Below are positions 47,468-56,606 of a stretch of DNA of 64,000 bases, piece by piece; the first letter of the stretch is position 1; each line of letters begins with the position of its first letter. The translations under genes and the position numbers were made by a program. Under the pieces are notes generated by a model. The model worked only from the letters and a program-made list of their open reading frames with translations. It ran no database searches and was not told the DNA's origin. The DNA comes from Chitinophagales bacterium (GTDB taxonomy: Bacteria; Bacteroidota; Bacteroidia; Chitinophagales; LD1): contig JAHCHW010000002.1 in assembly GCA_026129525.1 (NCBI GenBank), positions 310,001 through 374,000 on the forward strand, read 5' to 3'.

Positions 47468-47625
47468 GTGCTTTGGTGTAGTTTTGTTTCGTTAAAAAAG
47501 GGTTTTTGGTGTTGTCAGATTACTAAAGAAAAACATTTGCGCTTCTCATAAAAGCGTTACAACATACAAAATGGAATTTTTAGCCTTTTCGGGGATACAA
47601 ATGTGAAGGAGGCAGCAGCAGTAAA

Positions 47626-47665
47626 CTGTAAAGGGGTGTTAGTGATTTGAAATTTCCCTTTACAG
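47626..47665. repeat. 10-bp inverted repeat upstream of msrB
   Basis: CTGTAAAGGG (47626-47635) and CCCTTTACAG (47656-47665) are perfect inverted copies 20 bases apart in the divergent region between the sigma-factor and msrB genes. It could be an operator or a leader hairpin. The remaining bases of this 263-base gap show no gene. Confidence 0.35.
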
Positions 47666-47730
47666 ATTTGGGTGAAAACAATTCTTCGTTTAAGGCGTTT
47701 ACTTTGAACTTGATCTGTAAGCATTACACA

Positions 47731-48246
47731 ATGAAAACCTTATTCTCGCTTTTCTTTTTTATGATTGCTTTCCTGAGCGGATGCTCGCAAAAGAAAACAA
47801 ATTACCATCAAGCCACCACAACCATGAAAGAACCAAACGATACAGCCAAAGTGGAAAAAACTGAGCAGGAATGGAAAAGCCTGCTAACCGATGAACAGTA
47901 TTATGTGCTGCGGCAAAAAGGAACCGAGCGCCCGTTTACAGGCAAGTTTTATTTGCATAAAGAAAAAGGCGTGTATGTATGCGCTGCCTGCGGTAACGAA
48001 CTGTTTACTTCCGACATGAAGTTTGACTCGCACTGCGGGTGGCCCAGTTTCGATAAAGAGATTGAAGGCGGAAAAATTTCTACCCAATTAGATACTACAC
48101 ACGGCATGATACGTACCGAAATTATGTGCGGCAAATGCAGCTCGCACTTAGGGCATTTGTTCGATGACGGACCCACCGCCACAGGCTTGCGTTACTGTGT
48201 AAATTCTGTTTCCTTAGATTTTAAAAAGGATAAAGAACAGGAATAA
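47731..48246 (+). CDS. msrB: Peptide-methionine (R)-S-oxide reductase, lipoprotein form
   Basis: 171 residues from ATG 47731; a TTG further upstream would add sequence before the signal peptide. The signal ends in the lipobox LSGC, so the enzyme is probably a periplasmic or outer-membrane lipoprotein. The MsrB fold shows two zinc CxxC pairs (CAAC and CGKC), FDSHCGWPSFDK, HLGHLFDDGP and the catalytic Cys in LRYCVNS. It repairs oxidised methionine in exported proteins. Its 3' end overlaps the convergent SLC13 gene by 26 bases. Confidence 0.93.
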   Translation: MKTLFSLFFFMIAFLSGCSQKKTNYHQATTTMKEPNDTAKVEKTEQEWKSLLTDEQYYVLRQKGTERPFTGKFYLHKEKGVYVCAACGNELFTSDMKFDSHCGWPSFDKEIEGGKISTQLDTTHGMIRTEIMCGKCSSHLGHLFDDGPTATGLRYCVNSVSLDFKKDKEQE

Positions 48247-49984
48247 TGATACTTGCCAATATCCACATAATAATATTGAGCGGGGTTCCCACTTTCAGGT
48301 AATCGTTAAACCGATAATTGCCCGGTGTGTAAATCATTACATTAGTTTGATAACCAATAGGAGTCATAAAACTGAGCGAGGCGGCAAAGGTTATTGCCAT
48401 TAAAAAAGGGATAGGACTAACGTGCAGATTGAGCGCTGTTTGAATAGCCACCGGAGCAAGCAACGCAGCCGTTGCATTGTTCGACATAAAGTTGGTCATT
48501 AAAAAAGTTAGCAGAAAGTAAGCCGACAAAATTGCCCGCGGACCAAATTGCCCGAACACTCCTACTACGTTCTGGGAAATAACCACCGATGCTCCCGTTT
48601 TTTGCAAAGCAGTACCCATGGAAAGCACTCCTGCAAGCATAAAAATCACCTTCCAGTCAATGGCTTTGTAGGCTTCTTCGGGGGTAATGGCTTTAATACC
48701 AATAAGCAGTATTACGCCTATGGCTGCACTTAATACTAACGGCATTATCTGCAATGCGGAGAGTACAATAACACTCAAAGCAATCAACAACACGGGCAAT
48801 GTAATTTTCAGGTTGGGTTTTTCTTGCTCTACTTTTGAAAGTATAAGCAGGTCATCGCTTGATTTAAGCTGATTGATGGTTTTGGTATCGGCACGCACTA
48901 ACAGTACATCGCCTGCCTGTATTGGCGAATGCGCCAGTTTGTCGTAAACAATATCATCGCGGTGGCGTATTGCCAGTACCGCAGCGCCTTGGTATTTATT
49001 CCGGAAATTGATTTGCGCCAGTGTTTTTCCTACAAAGCCGGAGCCGGGAGGAATCATGGCTTCAAACAGTTTCGATTCGTCAATACTGGTTTTCGTATCT
49101 GCCTTTATCAAAATCCCTTCAGCCTTTTCCAGTTTTTTTAACTTCTCAATGTTGCATTTCACTTTCACTACATCGCCAGGTTGAAACAGGGTAAAAGCCG
49201 ATACAGGAACGTTTTCTTCGTTGCGGGTTATACGAAGTATTTCCACTTCGAACTCGCGCACCAAACGCGATTGCCCCAATGCCTTGCCGGCAGACTTTGC
49301 TTCGGGCAGCAGAATAATTTCGGTAAGGTAGTTGCCTATGTCGGTAAAGTCGTCAAACGGAGTTACCGATTTGCGGTCGGGCAATAAGAACTGCCCTATC
49401 ACTACCATGTACACAATACCAATTCCCAAAAACCAGATACCTGCGGGTGTCATTAAAAACATACTGAAACCTTCTAAGCCATTGCGCTCGGCAATACCGC
49501 TTACCAGTATGTTAGTAGAAGTGCCTATGAGCGTACAAGTGCCGCCCATGAGTGCGCCAAAGGAGAGAGGAATAAGCAACTTTGAAGGGCTTATTTTGGT
49601 TTGATGACACACTTGAATAACCACCGGCAACAGCAGAGCTACTACACTTGTATCGTTAATGAATGCCGAAAGCACGCCCGAAAAAACCATAACTGAAAGT
49701 AACGTGAGCAGATAACTGCTTTTGCCCAACAGCAACAGCAGTTTGGTAAAGTTGTTGAGAATGCCTGTTTTAAAAATGGCGGCACTGATTACAAACATAG
49801 CTGCAACGGTTAGTGTAGCGTTGTTGTTGAAGCCCGCAAAACCCTCTTCGGGGGTTAGAATACCGGTAATAATAAATGCCAGCATTACGCCTGCTGAAAC
49901 CGTATCAACCGTAAACCATTCTTTTACGAAGCACAGTACCGCTAAAGCGATAATGATGAACGTGAGTATGATTTCGATGGTCAT
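48221..49984 (-). CDS. SLC13-type permease with two TrkA-C domains
   Basis: 587 residues from ATG 49984; ATG 50023 would add 13 polar residues that do not resemble the family. Two blocks of membrane segments (about 1-205 and 395-587) flank a cytosolic part with two RCK_C/TrkA-C domains (about 205-375), seen as EIILLPEAKSAGKALGQSRL and EAMIPPGSGFVGKTLAQ. Transport-site repeats are FINDTSVVALLLPV and FMSNNATAALLAPVA. Members carry sulfate, dicarboxylates or other anions with sodium; the substrate is not predictable. Tail-to-tail with msrB, overlapping by 26 bases. Confidence 0.86.
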   Translation of the reverse strand: MTIEIILTFIIIALAVLCFVKEWFTVDTVSAGVMLAFIITGILTPEEGFAGFNNNATLTVAAMFVISAAIFKTGILNNFTKLLLLLGKSSYLLTLLSVMVFSGVLSAFINDTSVVALLLPVVIQVCHQTKISPSKLLIPLSFGALMGGTCTLIGTSTNILVSGIAERNGLEGFSMFLMTPAGIWFLGIGIVYMVVIGQFLLPDRKSVTPFDDFTDIGNYLTEIILLPEAKSAGKALGQSRLVREFEVEILRITRNEENVPVSAFTLFQPGDVVKVKCNIEKLKKLEKAEGILIKADTKTSIDESKLFEAMIPPGSGFVGKTLAQINFRNKYQGAAVLAIRHRDDIVYDKLAHSPIQAGDVLLVRADTKTINQLKSSDDLLILSKVEQEKPNLKITLPVLLIALSVIVLSALQIMPLVLSAAIGVILLIGIKAITPEEAYKAIDWKVIFMLAGVLSMGTALQKTGASVVISQNVVGVFGQFGPRAILSAYFLLTFLMTNFMSNNATAALLAPVAIQTALNLHVSPIPFLMAITFAASLSFMTPIGYQTNVMIYTPGNYRFNDYLKVGTPLNIIMWILASIIIPVLYPF

Positions 49985-50118
49985 GGTGTGGCGTTGGTTA
50001 TGGCGACAGTGAAAAATATACATTTAAACAGAAGGACAGAAATTTTATCGAGTCAGTACCCTGAAAAATCATTTTCAACAACCCACAATAAATTCAAAAT
50101 CAAACCGTCCGCATACAG

Positions 50119-50126
50119 TAGTTTTG
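50119..50126 (+). promoter_or_regulatory. Candidate -7 box for the ceramidase-like gene
   Basis: TAGTTTTG matches TAnnTTTG and lies 22 bases before the ATG at 50149. No clear -33 TTTG is seen. Confidence 0.4.
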
Positions 50127-50148
50127 AAAAACGCAATTTGAAGGCTGT

Positions 50149-51963
50149 ATGTATTTAGTTGGTACAGGGCGAGGAGATATAACCGCATTTGTAAAAGGAG
50201 TTGGTATGCTGGGATATGGTGTTCATTACAATACCATGGAAGCCATAGAAACCCCGCTTACCGCGCGAGCGTTTGTGTTTGCCGATTCAAAATCGGGAAG
50301 AAAATTCTGCTACGTTAACTGTGAACTGGCGTTTATTACCATTGCTATTAAAAAGGGTGTTTTAAAAACCTTAGAACGGAAACATCCTGAATTTGGATAC
50401 GATGAAGACAATATGCTGCTGACCGCTCAGCACACGCACAGCGGACCGGGTGGATATTCCTACTACGGGCTTTACAATCTAAGCGTGCCGGGCTTTGTAA
50501 TGGAGGTGTACAAAAAAATTGTTGACGGCATTGCAGAAGCGGTAATTGCTGCCGAAAAAAATCTGAAGCCTGCAACACTTTCATGGAGTACCGGAGTTTT
50601 TGAACCGGATAAAGAAGTGGCGTTTCAGCGCTCGATAGATGCTTACAATCGCAATCCCGAAGTAAAAGAAAAAGTGCCTTTTGAAAAACGGCATTTGGCT
50701 ATAGACCGCGAAATGACGCTGCTTAAAATTACTTCGGAAACCGGTGAAGAATTGGGCTCCATTAACTGGTTTGGCGTGCACACTACAAGTTTGCCCAACA
50801 CCAATCATCGTGTTTGTTATGATAATAAAGGTTATGCCGCTGCCTATATGGAGGAGCAATTCAGAAAGCAGCACAACAACGATTACTTGGCGGTGTTTGC
50901 ACAAGGCACTGCTGGCGATGTTACTCCGCGCATGGTTTACAATCCGGTATATCCATACCAGCGCGGCCAGTGGGAAGGAAAATTTCCGAACGATATTGAA
51001 AGTGCCAAGTACAACGGCAAACTTCAGTTTGAAAAAGCAAAAGAGATTGCAGCATCGGAAAATCAGAATACGGTGAGGGGTGAAATTGATTACGAATTGC
51101 TGTTTGTAAATTTTAGCGATGTAACCTGCAATCCAAAGTTTGCCAACGGTAACGAAAACGCACAAACCGGTCCTGCCACCATGGGCGTTGCTTTTTTTAC
51201 CGGAACAACCATTGACGGACCCGGCATGCACCCTATTGCCGGTGCAGCGCTGGCAGGCATTGCACGCTTCATAAAGTTTTGGGAAAAACTGAAAGCCCGC
51301 TTTGGCAGCGAAGAATACCGTAAACTGATAGAACGCAAGTACCGCACACAAGGCAAAAAGGATATAATGGTAGAATCGAATGCGCGCAGGGTATTAGGCA
51401 CTAAACACATTAACCGCATTCCTGTGCCTGCTTGGGTTGACCCTGCCATTGCCACCTTCAAATACTTTTATCAGAAAGCCGGTGATTTGAAAAAGCCCTG
51501 GACTCCGAAAATTCTCCCCTTGCAATTAGTAATAGTGGGCGATTTGGCGTTTGCCGCATTTCCTTTTGAGATTACCACCATTGCCGGCAAGCGCTTGCGC
51601 GCTTCGCTCGAAGAAACCTTGGCGGCACGCGGAGTTAAGCGCGTTATACTTTCGCCTTATGCCAACGGGTATTCAGGTTACATTACTACCTACGAAGAAT
51701 ATCAGGCGCAGATTTACGAAGGCGGACACACTGTTTTTGGTGAGTGGAGTTTAGCAGCACTGCAAACCAAATTCGACATTCTGGCACAACAACTTTTAAA
51801 GCCGAAAGAGGAGCGAAAAATTCCACACGATGCCATTCCACCTGATTTTACCGAAGAGGAACTCAATCATTTTCCTTTCTACAAACGGGCATGGTACATA
51901 CGGCAAGAGTTGATTCGCGCACGAAGAATGGAACGCAGGGGAATTCCGTTAGACCCTATTTAG
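50149..51963 (+). CDS. Neutral-ceramidase-like hydrolase, Thr in place of the nucleophile Ser
   Basis: 604 residues covering the catalytic N-terminal domain of neutral ceramidases, which cleave ceramide to sphingosine and fatty acid. Zinc ligands are visible in AQHTHSGPGG (His95, His97) and FGVHTTSLPN (His211). The conserved nucleophile hexapeptide GDVSPN appears as GDVTPR, so Thr259 replaces the essential Ser. YANGYSGYITTYEEYQAQIYEGG fits the later active-site region. No signal peptide is seen, so it may be cytosolic, and the immunoglobulin-like C-terminal domain seems reduced. It could still cleave an amide, or have another substrate. Convergent with a PorT-like gene, overlapping by 4 bases. 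Confidence 0.8.
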   Translation: MYLVGTGRGDITAFVKGVGMLGYGVHYNTMEAIETPLTARAFVFADSKSGRKFCYVNCELAFITIAIKKGVLKTLERKHPEFGYDEDNMLLTAQHTHSGPGGYSYYGLYNLSVPGFVMEVYKKIVDGIAEAVIAAEKNLKPATLSWSTGVFEPDKEVAFQRSIDAYNRNPEVKEKVPFEKRHLAIDREMTLLKITSETGEELGSINWFGVHTTSLPNTNHRVCYDNKGYAAAYMEEQFRKQHNNDYLAVFAQGTAGDVTPRMVYNPVYPYQRGQWEGKFPNDIESAKYNGKLQFEKAKEIAASENQNTVRGEIDYELLFVNFSDVTCNPKFANGNENAQTGPATMGVAFFTGTTIDGPGMHPIAGAALAGIARFIKFWEKLKARFGSEEYRKLIERKYRTQGKKDIMVESNARRVLGTKHINRIPVPAWVDPAIATFKYFYQKAGDLKKPWTPKILPLQLVIVGDLAFAAFPFEITTIAGKRLRASLEETLAARGVKRVILSPYANGYSGYITTYEEYQAQIYEGGHTVFGEWSLAALQTKFDILAQQLLKPKEERKIPHDAIPPDFTEEELNHFPFYKRAWYIRQELIRARRMERRGIPLDPI

Positions 51964-52769
51964 TATTGCAGTCGTTCCTTATCGCGCCATTTTACAAAAA
52001 CATAATGCACTCCCACCATTAACCCCGCGCGGAAGTTGTAACTCTTTTGATACGAAACATCGTTCTTGCTGTACCACTCCAACTCTTTCATGGCTTTGCT
52101 GTTAAGGTCGTTAAGTCCGCCATAAGCGCTTAAGCCAATATCAATAAACAAATACCTGGTGGCGTAAATTTCCACACCTGTTTGCAGCGCCAATCCAACA
52201 TCCACGGCTTTAAATTTTTCCGAAGCTTTAAAGGGCAAGTTGCTGTAAGGAATATCGCCCACTTTCACTTCTTCGAATGCATACGTTCTGAAACCGATTT
52301 GCGGACCAATGCACACAAAGAATTTTGCTTTTTCGCTTTTGCCTGCCAACGCTTTAAACAAAATGGGAATTTGCAGATACTGCAATTTTATGTTACGCTT
52401 TACATTTACGCGGACCGATGCACTGCCAAGCGTTACGGAACCTGAATCAACCGGTACAGTTGCCGGACCTTCAAAATTGTCTTCGTACTTCTGTCCGGTT
52501 ACATTATACTGTAATTCAGCTTGAACGCCAATGTTTTTAGGAAAAGTATAACCCAACACTACTCCGGCATTACCGCCCCATGTAGGCAGGTAATCCATCT
52601 CGCTTTGCTTAACATACGATTTTTGAAAAGGCTCAAGCGTGCCATAGTTATTTTGGTTCAGAATCCATGTAGAACTAAATGTGCCAGATGCCCCCAAGTG
52701 AAAACCTTCCTGTGAATTTGCGGTGGCAACCCAAAAGTATATCAGGCAGAGCAACAGAAACCTCTTCAT
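51960..52769 (-). CDS. PorT-like outer-membrane beta-barrel protein
   Basis: 269 residues. Signal peptide (MKRFLLLCLIYFWVATANSQ), then an eight-to-ten-stranded barrel of the OMP_b-brl_2/PorT type: GFHLGASGTFSSTW, GVQAELQYNVTGQKY, LQYLQIPILFKALAG, FFVCIGPQIGFRTY and FRAGLMVGVHYVF. PorT itself serves T9SS, but many paralogues with other roles exist, so no function is assigned. Divergent from the methyltransferase gene with 53 bases between. Confidence 0.8.
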   Translation of the reverse strand: MKRFLLLCLIYFWVATANSQEGFHLGASGTFSSTWILNQNNYGTLEPFQKSYVKQSEMDYLPTWGGNAGVVLGYTFPKNIGVQAELQYNVTGQKYEDNFEGPATVPVDSGSVTLGSASVRVNVKRNIKLQYLQIPILFKALAGKSEKAKFFVCIGPQIGFRTYAFEEVKVGDIPYSNLPFKASEKFKAVDVGLALQTGVEIYATRYLFIDIGLSAYGGLNDLNSKAMKELEWYSKNDVSYQKSYNFRAGLMVGVHYVFVKWRDKERLQY

Positions 52770-52822
52770 ATTTTACTCTTTATTTGTGCCGGTAAAAATC
52801 AAAAAAGTTATCTGAACCTTTC

Positions 52823-53596
52823 ATGTCAGCCGGTTTTCGTATAAAAAAGTTTGCCGCCTACCTGTGGGAAGCGAAAACAAAGTACTACCTGCACTCGCCT
52901 TTCGTTTACAATTTTTTTCTGCATGTGCTGGAAGCACAGACTGATGAAAATTTGCAAGTAATAATTCAACTAAGGAATCAACTCAGAAACGATTTCAGCA
53001 AAATACACCTAACCGATTTCGGTACCGGAACATCGCGAACAACAACAATTTCTCATTTAGAGAAACACATTGCGCTGCCGCATAAGTACGGAAGGCTTCT
53101 GTATGCTTTAGTAAAGTATTTAAAGCCGAAAAACATTCTTGAGATAGGAACCTCTATCGGAATCAGTTCTGCTTACATGGCATTGGGAAACGAACAGGCA
53201 CAGGTTACTACGTTGGAAGGATGCCCTTCGTTAGCAAAAGCAGCAGAACAAAACCATAAAACATTAAACATTCACCGAGTTAAAGTAGTGGAAGGCGAGT
53301 TTTCAAAAACACTGAACACTGCATTAACCGAAATGCCAACAGTGGATTTGGTGTTGTTTGACGGCAACCATACCCAACAAGCTACACTTGCTTACTTTCA
53401 AGCCTGCCTGCCTTATGTTTCGGAAAACACGGTGTTTGTGTTTGACGATATTTACTGGAACAGCGAAATGTGCAAAGCATGGAATACTATCAAGCAACAT
53501 CCAACGGTAACACTTACCATTGATGTTTACCGTTTCGGCATCTGTTTTTTCAGAAAGGAAAAATTGGCGAAAGAAGATTTTGTGCTGCGCTACTAA
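52823..53596 (+). CDS. O-methyltransferase-like class I SAM enzyme
   Basis: 257 residues. LLYALVKYLKPKNILEIGTS begins the SAM fold, continued by IGISSAYMALG, VTTLEGCP and VDLVLFDGNHT. FVFDDIYWNSEMCKAWNTI follows the usual pattern of O-methyltransferase 3/24 relatives. The N-terminal helix (KKFAAYLWEAKTKYYLHSP) is common in Bacteroidota members. Substrate unknown. Convergent with the small membrane protein gene, 3 bases apart. Confidence 0.82.
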   Translation: MSAGFRIKKFAAYLWEAKTKYYLHSPFVYNFFLHVLEAQTDENLQVIIQLRNQLRNDFSKIHLTDFGTGTSRTTTISHLEKHIALPHKYGRLLYALVKYLKPKNILEIGTSIGISSAYMALGNEQAQVTTLEGCPSLAKAAEQNHKTLNIHRVKVVEGEFSKTLNTALTEMPTVDLVLFDGNHTQQATLAYFQACLPYVSENTVFVFDDIYWNSEMCKAWNTIKQHPTVTLTIDVYRFGICFFRKEKLAKEDFVLRY

Positions 53597-53599
53597 GCA

Positions 53600-54061
53600 C
53601 TACCCGAACACATGCTTTACCCACTGCACCACGTTAAGGTCAAACAGGTAGTAAGGCAAAAACAAAATAGTTGCCCAAAAAAGAATAGAGGTAATCATGG
53701 AAACAAGAATTTTGCGTTTATCGTGCGTGAGCGCCAACGCAAACATTACTCCCACGGGAATAGATAGAATAATTGGCGTTAATGCTGCCACGCCACCTAA
53801 ACCAAAACGCTGCTTTACACGAACCAACATACGATTGGTGCGTGTAAATTTTCGATTGAATTGTTTAGGAAACCGTTTCATGAGGTAGTCTTGCATAAAA
53901 GTGCCGAGGTACGTAAAAAGCACAATACCTATTATACCACCAATAACATTTGCTAAAGAGCCTCCCAAACCTAAATCGGCCGCAATAGCTGTGAGGGTAA
54001 ACATTGAGAACTTGATAATCGAGCCAAAGAAGACTGCGATTGACGATATGAGTTTTTCCAT
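53600..54061 (-). CDS. Small integral membrane protein, uncharacterised
   Basis: 153 residues with three or four membrane segments. ANVIGGIIGIVLFTYLG and FGLGGVAALTPIILSIPVG resemble the small multidrug export/DedA-like membrane proteins, but the similarity is loose. A basic loop (MKRFPKQFNRKFTRTNRM) lies in the middle. No function can be given. The next gene in the same direction, upstream, is a Lon-substrate-binding-domain protein, 62 bases away. Confidence 0.6.
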   Translation of the reverse strand: MEKLISSIAVFFGSIIKFSMFTLTAIAADLGLGGSLANVIGGIIGIVLFTYLGTFMQDYLMKRFPKQFNRKFTRTNRMLVRVKQRFGLGGVAALTPIILSIPVGVMFALALTHDKRKILVSMITSILFWATILFLPYYLFDLNVVQWVKHVFG

Positions 54062-54123
54062 TTTCTTCTCCTGTGCAAAAAGCCGCAGGTTACAATAATA
54101 ACGTATTTACGTGTTAAAAAGGT

Positions 54124-54759
54124 TCAAAAATCGGGAGGAATTTCTTTGCGAAAATGTCCATTGAGCGAAATTTTGCTCCGTAGCCGCTCGGTGTCCTCCA
54201 ATGTAGGAATCAGCTTCTGCAAGTGCTCAATCAAAAACCACTGCCGCGCTTTTTCAGAAGTAGCGGAAAGCATGCGGTATTGGTCTTCGGGGCTTAGTGC
54301 CACATAATGCGCCAACTCGAACGAAAGCGGGTTTTTAAATTTCTCGAAAGGGTTAAAGTCGGTTCCCAAAATGCGGTGCAGTTTAACTACCAAATCGGTG
54401 AGTGTGGGGTTAAGGATAGCTGTATCGAAAGGCAGATGCTCAACCTCGTACACCACCGCTGCGGGATACAGTTTATCGGGCACTTCTTTAAGCACTTCCA
54501 TTATCCTGAAAATTTTGCTGCCGCGGGTTTTAATATCCATTTCACCGCTTTCGTACACTTTCGATATCTCTATAATTTCTACCTCGGTGCCGTATTCGTT
54601 GAGGGTATCTTTATTAACCGATGGAATACCGAAAGTTTTACCTGCGGCCATACAATCGCTTACCAATTGCCGGTAGCGGAGTTCAAACACATGCAGGTTA
54701 AGTTCCTGACCCGGATACACAACAATTTCTAAGGGAAATATGGGAAGAAACTTGGTCAT
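54124..54759 (-). CDS. Lon-protease substrate-binding (LAN) domain protein
   Basis: 211 residues, matching only the N-terminal substrate-binding domain of Lon protease: LPIFPLEIVVYPGQELNLHV, FELRYRQLVSD, FGIPSV and GTEVEIIEISKV. There is no AAA+ or protease part. Such stand-alone proteins are widespread; their role is not well known, perhaps substrate recognition. Possibly in one unit with the small membrane protein. Confidence 0.88.
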   Translation of the reverse strand: MTKFLPIFPLEIVVYPGQELNLHVFELRYRQLVSDCMAAGKTFGIPSVNKDTLNEYGTEVEIIEISKVYESGEMDIKTRGSKIFRIMEVLKEVPDKLYPAAVVYEVEHLPFDTAILNPTLTDLVVKLHRILGTDFNPFEKFKNPLSFELAHYVALSPEDQYRMLSATSEKARQWFLIEHLQKLIPTLEDTERLRSKISLNGHFRKEIPPDF

Positions 54760-54861
54760 GCCTCAATAACGCAAAATCTGTTGTAAGAGTTTTGTAATAA
54801 TAAAAGATTTTCTGCGTGCGGAAAAAATGTTGGCACTGCGCGAAAACTTTGGTAACTTTAA

Positions 54862-55449
54862 ATGTATAAAAGCAGCTTAATGAAAACAGCAGTGAGTTTT
54901 GCTTTTCTTATCGTTCTCTTTTCAGTCGAAATTTTAAAGGCTGCCACTACAGGACGTGTAACCGGTAAAATAGTAGATACCGAAACCAACCTACTTGTTC
55001 CCGACATTGAAATAGTTTTTGAAAACAGTATGGATCGCGTGATACTTACCACCGGTACTAACGGCATTTATTATGGCAATCATTTACCTACCGGAAAATA
55101 CACGGTTACTGTTGCCTACAACAACCGCACATTTGTAATGAAAAATGTTCGTATTTACGATGGTTATGCCAGCGAGGTAAATTTTAAAGTAAGCAGCAAC
55201 AACTTTTTGTCAGAAGTTGTAACAGTAGCGAAAGAGGAAAAAATTATCAGCAGTATTTCGCCCACCGATGTTATGATGGGTGATAACAGAGATTTACAAC
55301 CTACCCGCTCGCTCACCGAAGTACTCGGAAATCAGGCAGGAATGGATGTGCGCGATGGCAAGTTGTATGTAAAAGGCAGCAGCGAAGTACGCTTTTTTAT
55401 TGACGGCACTCCCTTAATGGGCAACCCGACTTTTCAACGCAACTGGTAG
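54862..55449 (+). CDS. Barrel-less TonB-plug protein with carboxypeptidase-like domain (first copy)
   Basis: 195 residues (182 if ATG 54880 is used; a TAACTTTA box just upstream of 54862 makes that possible). Signal peptide ending near ILKA, then a carboxypeptidase-regulatory-like beta sandwich (GRVTGKIVDTETNLLVPD to about residue 110), then a TonB receptor plug part: LTEVLGNQAGMDVRDGKLYV and VRFFIDGTPLMG. The protein stops there, so the outer-membrane beta-barrel of a TonB-dependent receptor is missing. No frameshift into a barrel frame is seen downstream. Shares its layout with the next gene. Confidence 0.75.
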   Translation: MYKSSLMKTAVSFAFLIVLFSVEILKAATTGRVTGKIVDTETNLLVPDIEIVFENSMDRVILTTGTNGIYYGNHLPTGKYTVTVAYNNRTFVMKNVRIYDGYASEVNFKVSSNNFLSEVVTVAKEEKIISSISPTDVMMGDNRDLQPTRSLTEVLGNQAGMDVRDGKLYVKGSSEVRFFIDGTPLMGNPTFQRNW

Positions 55450-55494
55450 CACAATACAAGGCTTTTTATTCGTTCACTATAAAAACTCAATGTT

Positions 55495-56187
55495 ATGAAA
55501 ACACGTAAAACGATTTTTCCGGTAATGCTGCTTGCCACTATTTTCAGTTCTGTAACCGCCTTTGCAGCCATAGGCGGGGGAAACATTTTAGGACAGGTTA
55601 CCAATTCCGAAACCAAAGAACCGGTTGAGTTTGCCAGTGTGGTACTCGAATGTCAGGGAGTGCAGAAACTATATGTAACCGATGAAAAAGGGTTCTATTA
55701 CGCCAGTAACATTCCGGCAGGTGTTTACACCATTACCGTTTCATTTATTGGTAAAACAACACAGGTAAAAGATGTGCGGATTAACAACGATGAAACCCGC
55801 GAGATAAATATTTCGCTCGGCTCATCGGTTACGTTAGAGCCAAAAATTGTTTTCGGAAAGAAAAGCGAAAAACCTTTGTTAGATAAGTTTGACCCAACAA
55901 CAAAAACGTTGGACAAGGAAGATTTAGCACATGCACCTGTTACACGGGTTACCGATATTCCGGCATTACTGAACATACCTGAAATGGACGGCAACTACTA
56001 TGTACGCGGTTCGCGGCAAGGGGCATTAGCCTGGTATATTGACGGCTGTAAAATTACGGGCGACCCGAACATTCCCGTTTGCGGAGTGCAGTTATTCCGC
56101 ACGTACACCAACTTTTTACCTGCCAAGTATGGCGATACCAACGGTGGAGTGGTAATAATTGAAACGCGAAACTGGTTTACTGAGTAG
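55495..56187 (+). CDS. Barrel-less TonB-plug protein with carboxypeptidase-like domain (second copy)
   Basis: 230 residues, paralogue of the gene 45 bases upstream. Signal peptide ending in VTAFA, then GQVTNSETKEPVEFASVV with a carboxypeptidase-like fold (to about 115), a linker (about 116-150), and a plug part: VTDIPALLNIPEMDGNYYV, RGSRQGALAWYIDGCKITG and KYGDTNGGVVIIETR. It ends at residue 230 without a barrel. The two genes are probably one operon. They may act as accessory periplasmic or outer-membrane partners, or as signalling modules; this is speculation. Confidence 0.75.
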   Translation: MKTRKTIFPVMLLATIFSSVTAFAAIGGGNILGQVTNSETKEPVEFASVVLECQGVQKLYVTDEKGFYYASNIPAGVYTITVSFIGKTTQVKDVRINNDETREINISLGSSVTLEPKIVFGKKSEKPLLDKFDPTTKTLDKEDLAHAPVTRVTDIPALLNIPEMDGNYYVRGSRQGALAWYIDGCKITGDPNIPVCGVQLFRTYTNFLPAKYGDTNGGVVIIETRNWFTE

Positions 56188-56189
56188 CG

Positions 56190-56531
56190 TTAGATAATAC
56201 GCTCCAAAATGTGAACCACGGCATTTTCCAACTGGTGAAAACGCGTGTGGCTGCTTTGGGTTTTAAGCAAGTCTTCCAAATCCTGACGAACTTTTTCTTC
56301 TTTTTCGGGAGTATCTAAATACATTTTGCGGTAATCTTCTACTATATCTAATACCTCAAAATCGGGCACACTATCCACTACGCTTTTTATTCGTTCAATA
56401 TCGGCAATGCCTGTGCGCTGTTGTATAAACGCAACTTCCTCATTGGTAAGTTCCATGTTCGATTCTGCGGCATACAACATCAGGAAAGCCAGAAACTCAT
56501 TGTATGTCCATTTGCTGTCGTCAATTTGCAT
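56190..56531 (-). CDS. Small alpha-helical protein, unknown
   Basis: 113 residues, soluble, mostly helix, acidic. The stretch YNEFLAFLMLYAAESNMELT followed by EEVAFIQQRTG suggests a TerB-like or EF-hand-like helical fold, but no family was recognised with certainty. It ends 2 bases after the convergent plug gene. The secG terminator lies just upstream. Confidence 0.55.
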   Translation of the reverse strand: MQIDDSKWTYNEFLAFLMLYAAESNMELTNEEVAFIQQRTGIADIERIKSVVDSVPDFEVLDIVEDYRKMYLDTPEKEEKVRQDLEDLLKTQSSHTRFHQLENAVVHILERII

Positions 56532-56542
56532 AGCAGTGGTTT

Positions 56543-56579
56543 AAAAGAAAACGGTCGCACAAAAAACTGTGCGACCGTG
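56543..56579 (-). terminator. Intrinsic terminator of secG
   Basis: An 11-bp perfect stem, ACGGTCGCACA/TGTGCGACCGT (56551-56561 and 56568-56578), followed on the minus strand by TTTTCTTTT. It lies 28 bases after the secG stop. Confidence 0.88.
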
Positions 56580-56606
56580 AATATATGACTTTAATGAAAA
56601 TTTCTT

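Noticed and set aside
47647..47730. Upstream extension of msrB from a TTG codon
   Set aside because: It would place a typical lipoprotein signal peptide inside the protein; ATG 47731 starts it correctly.
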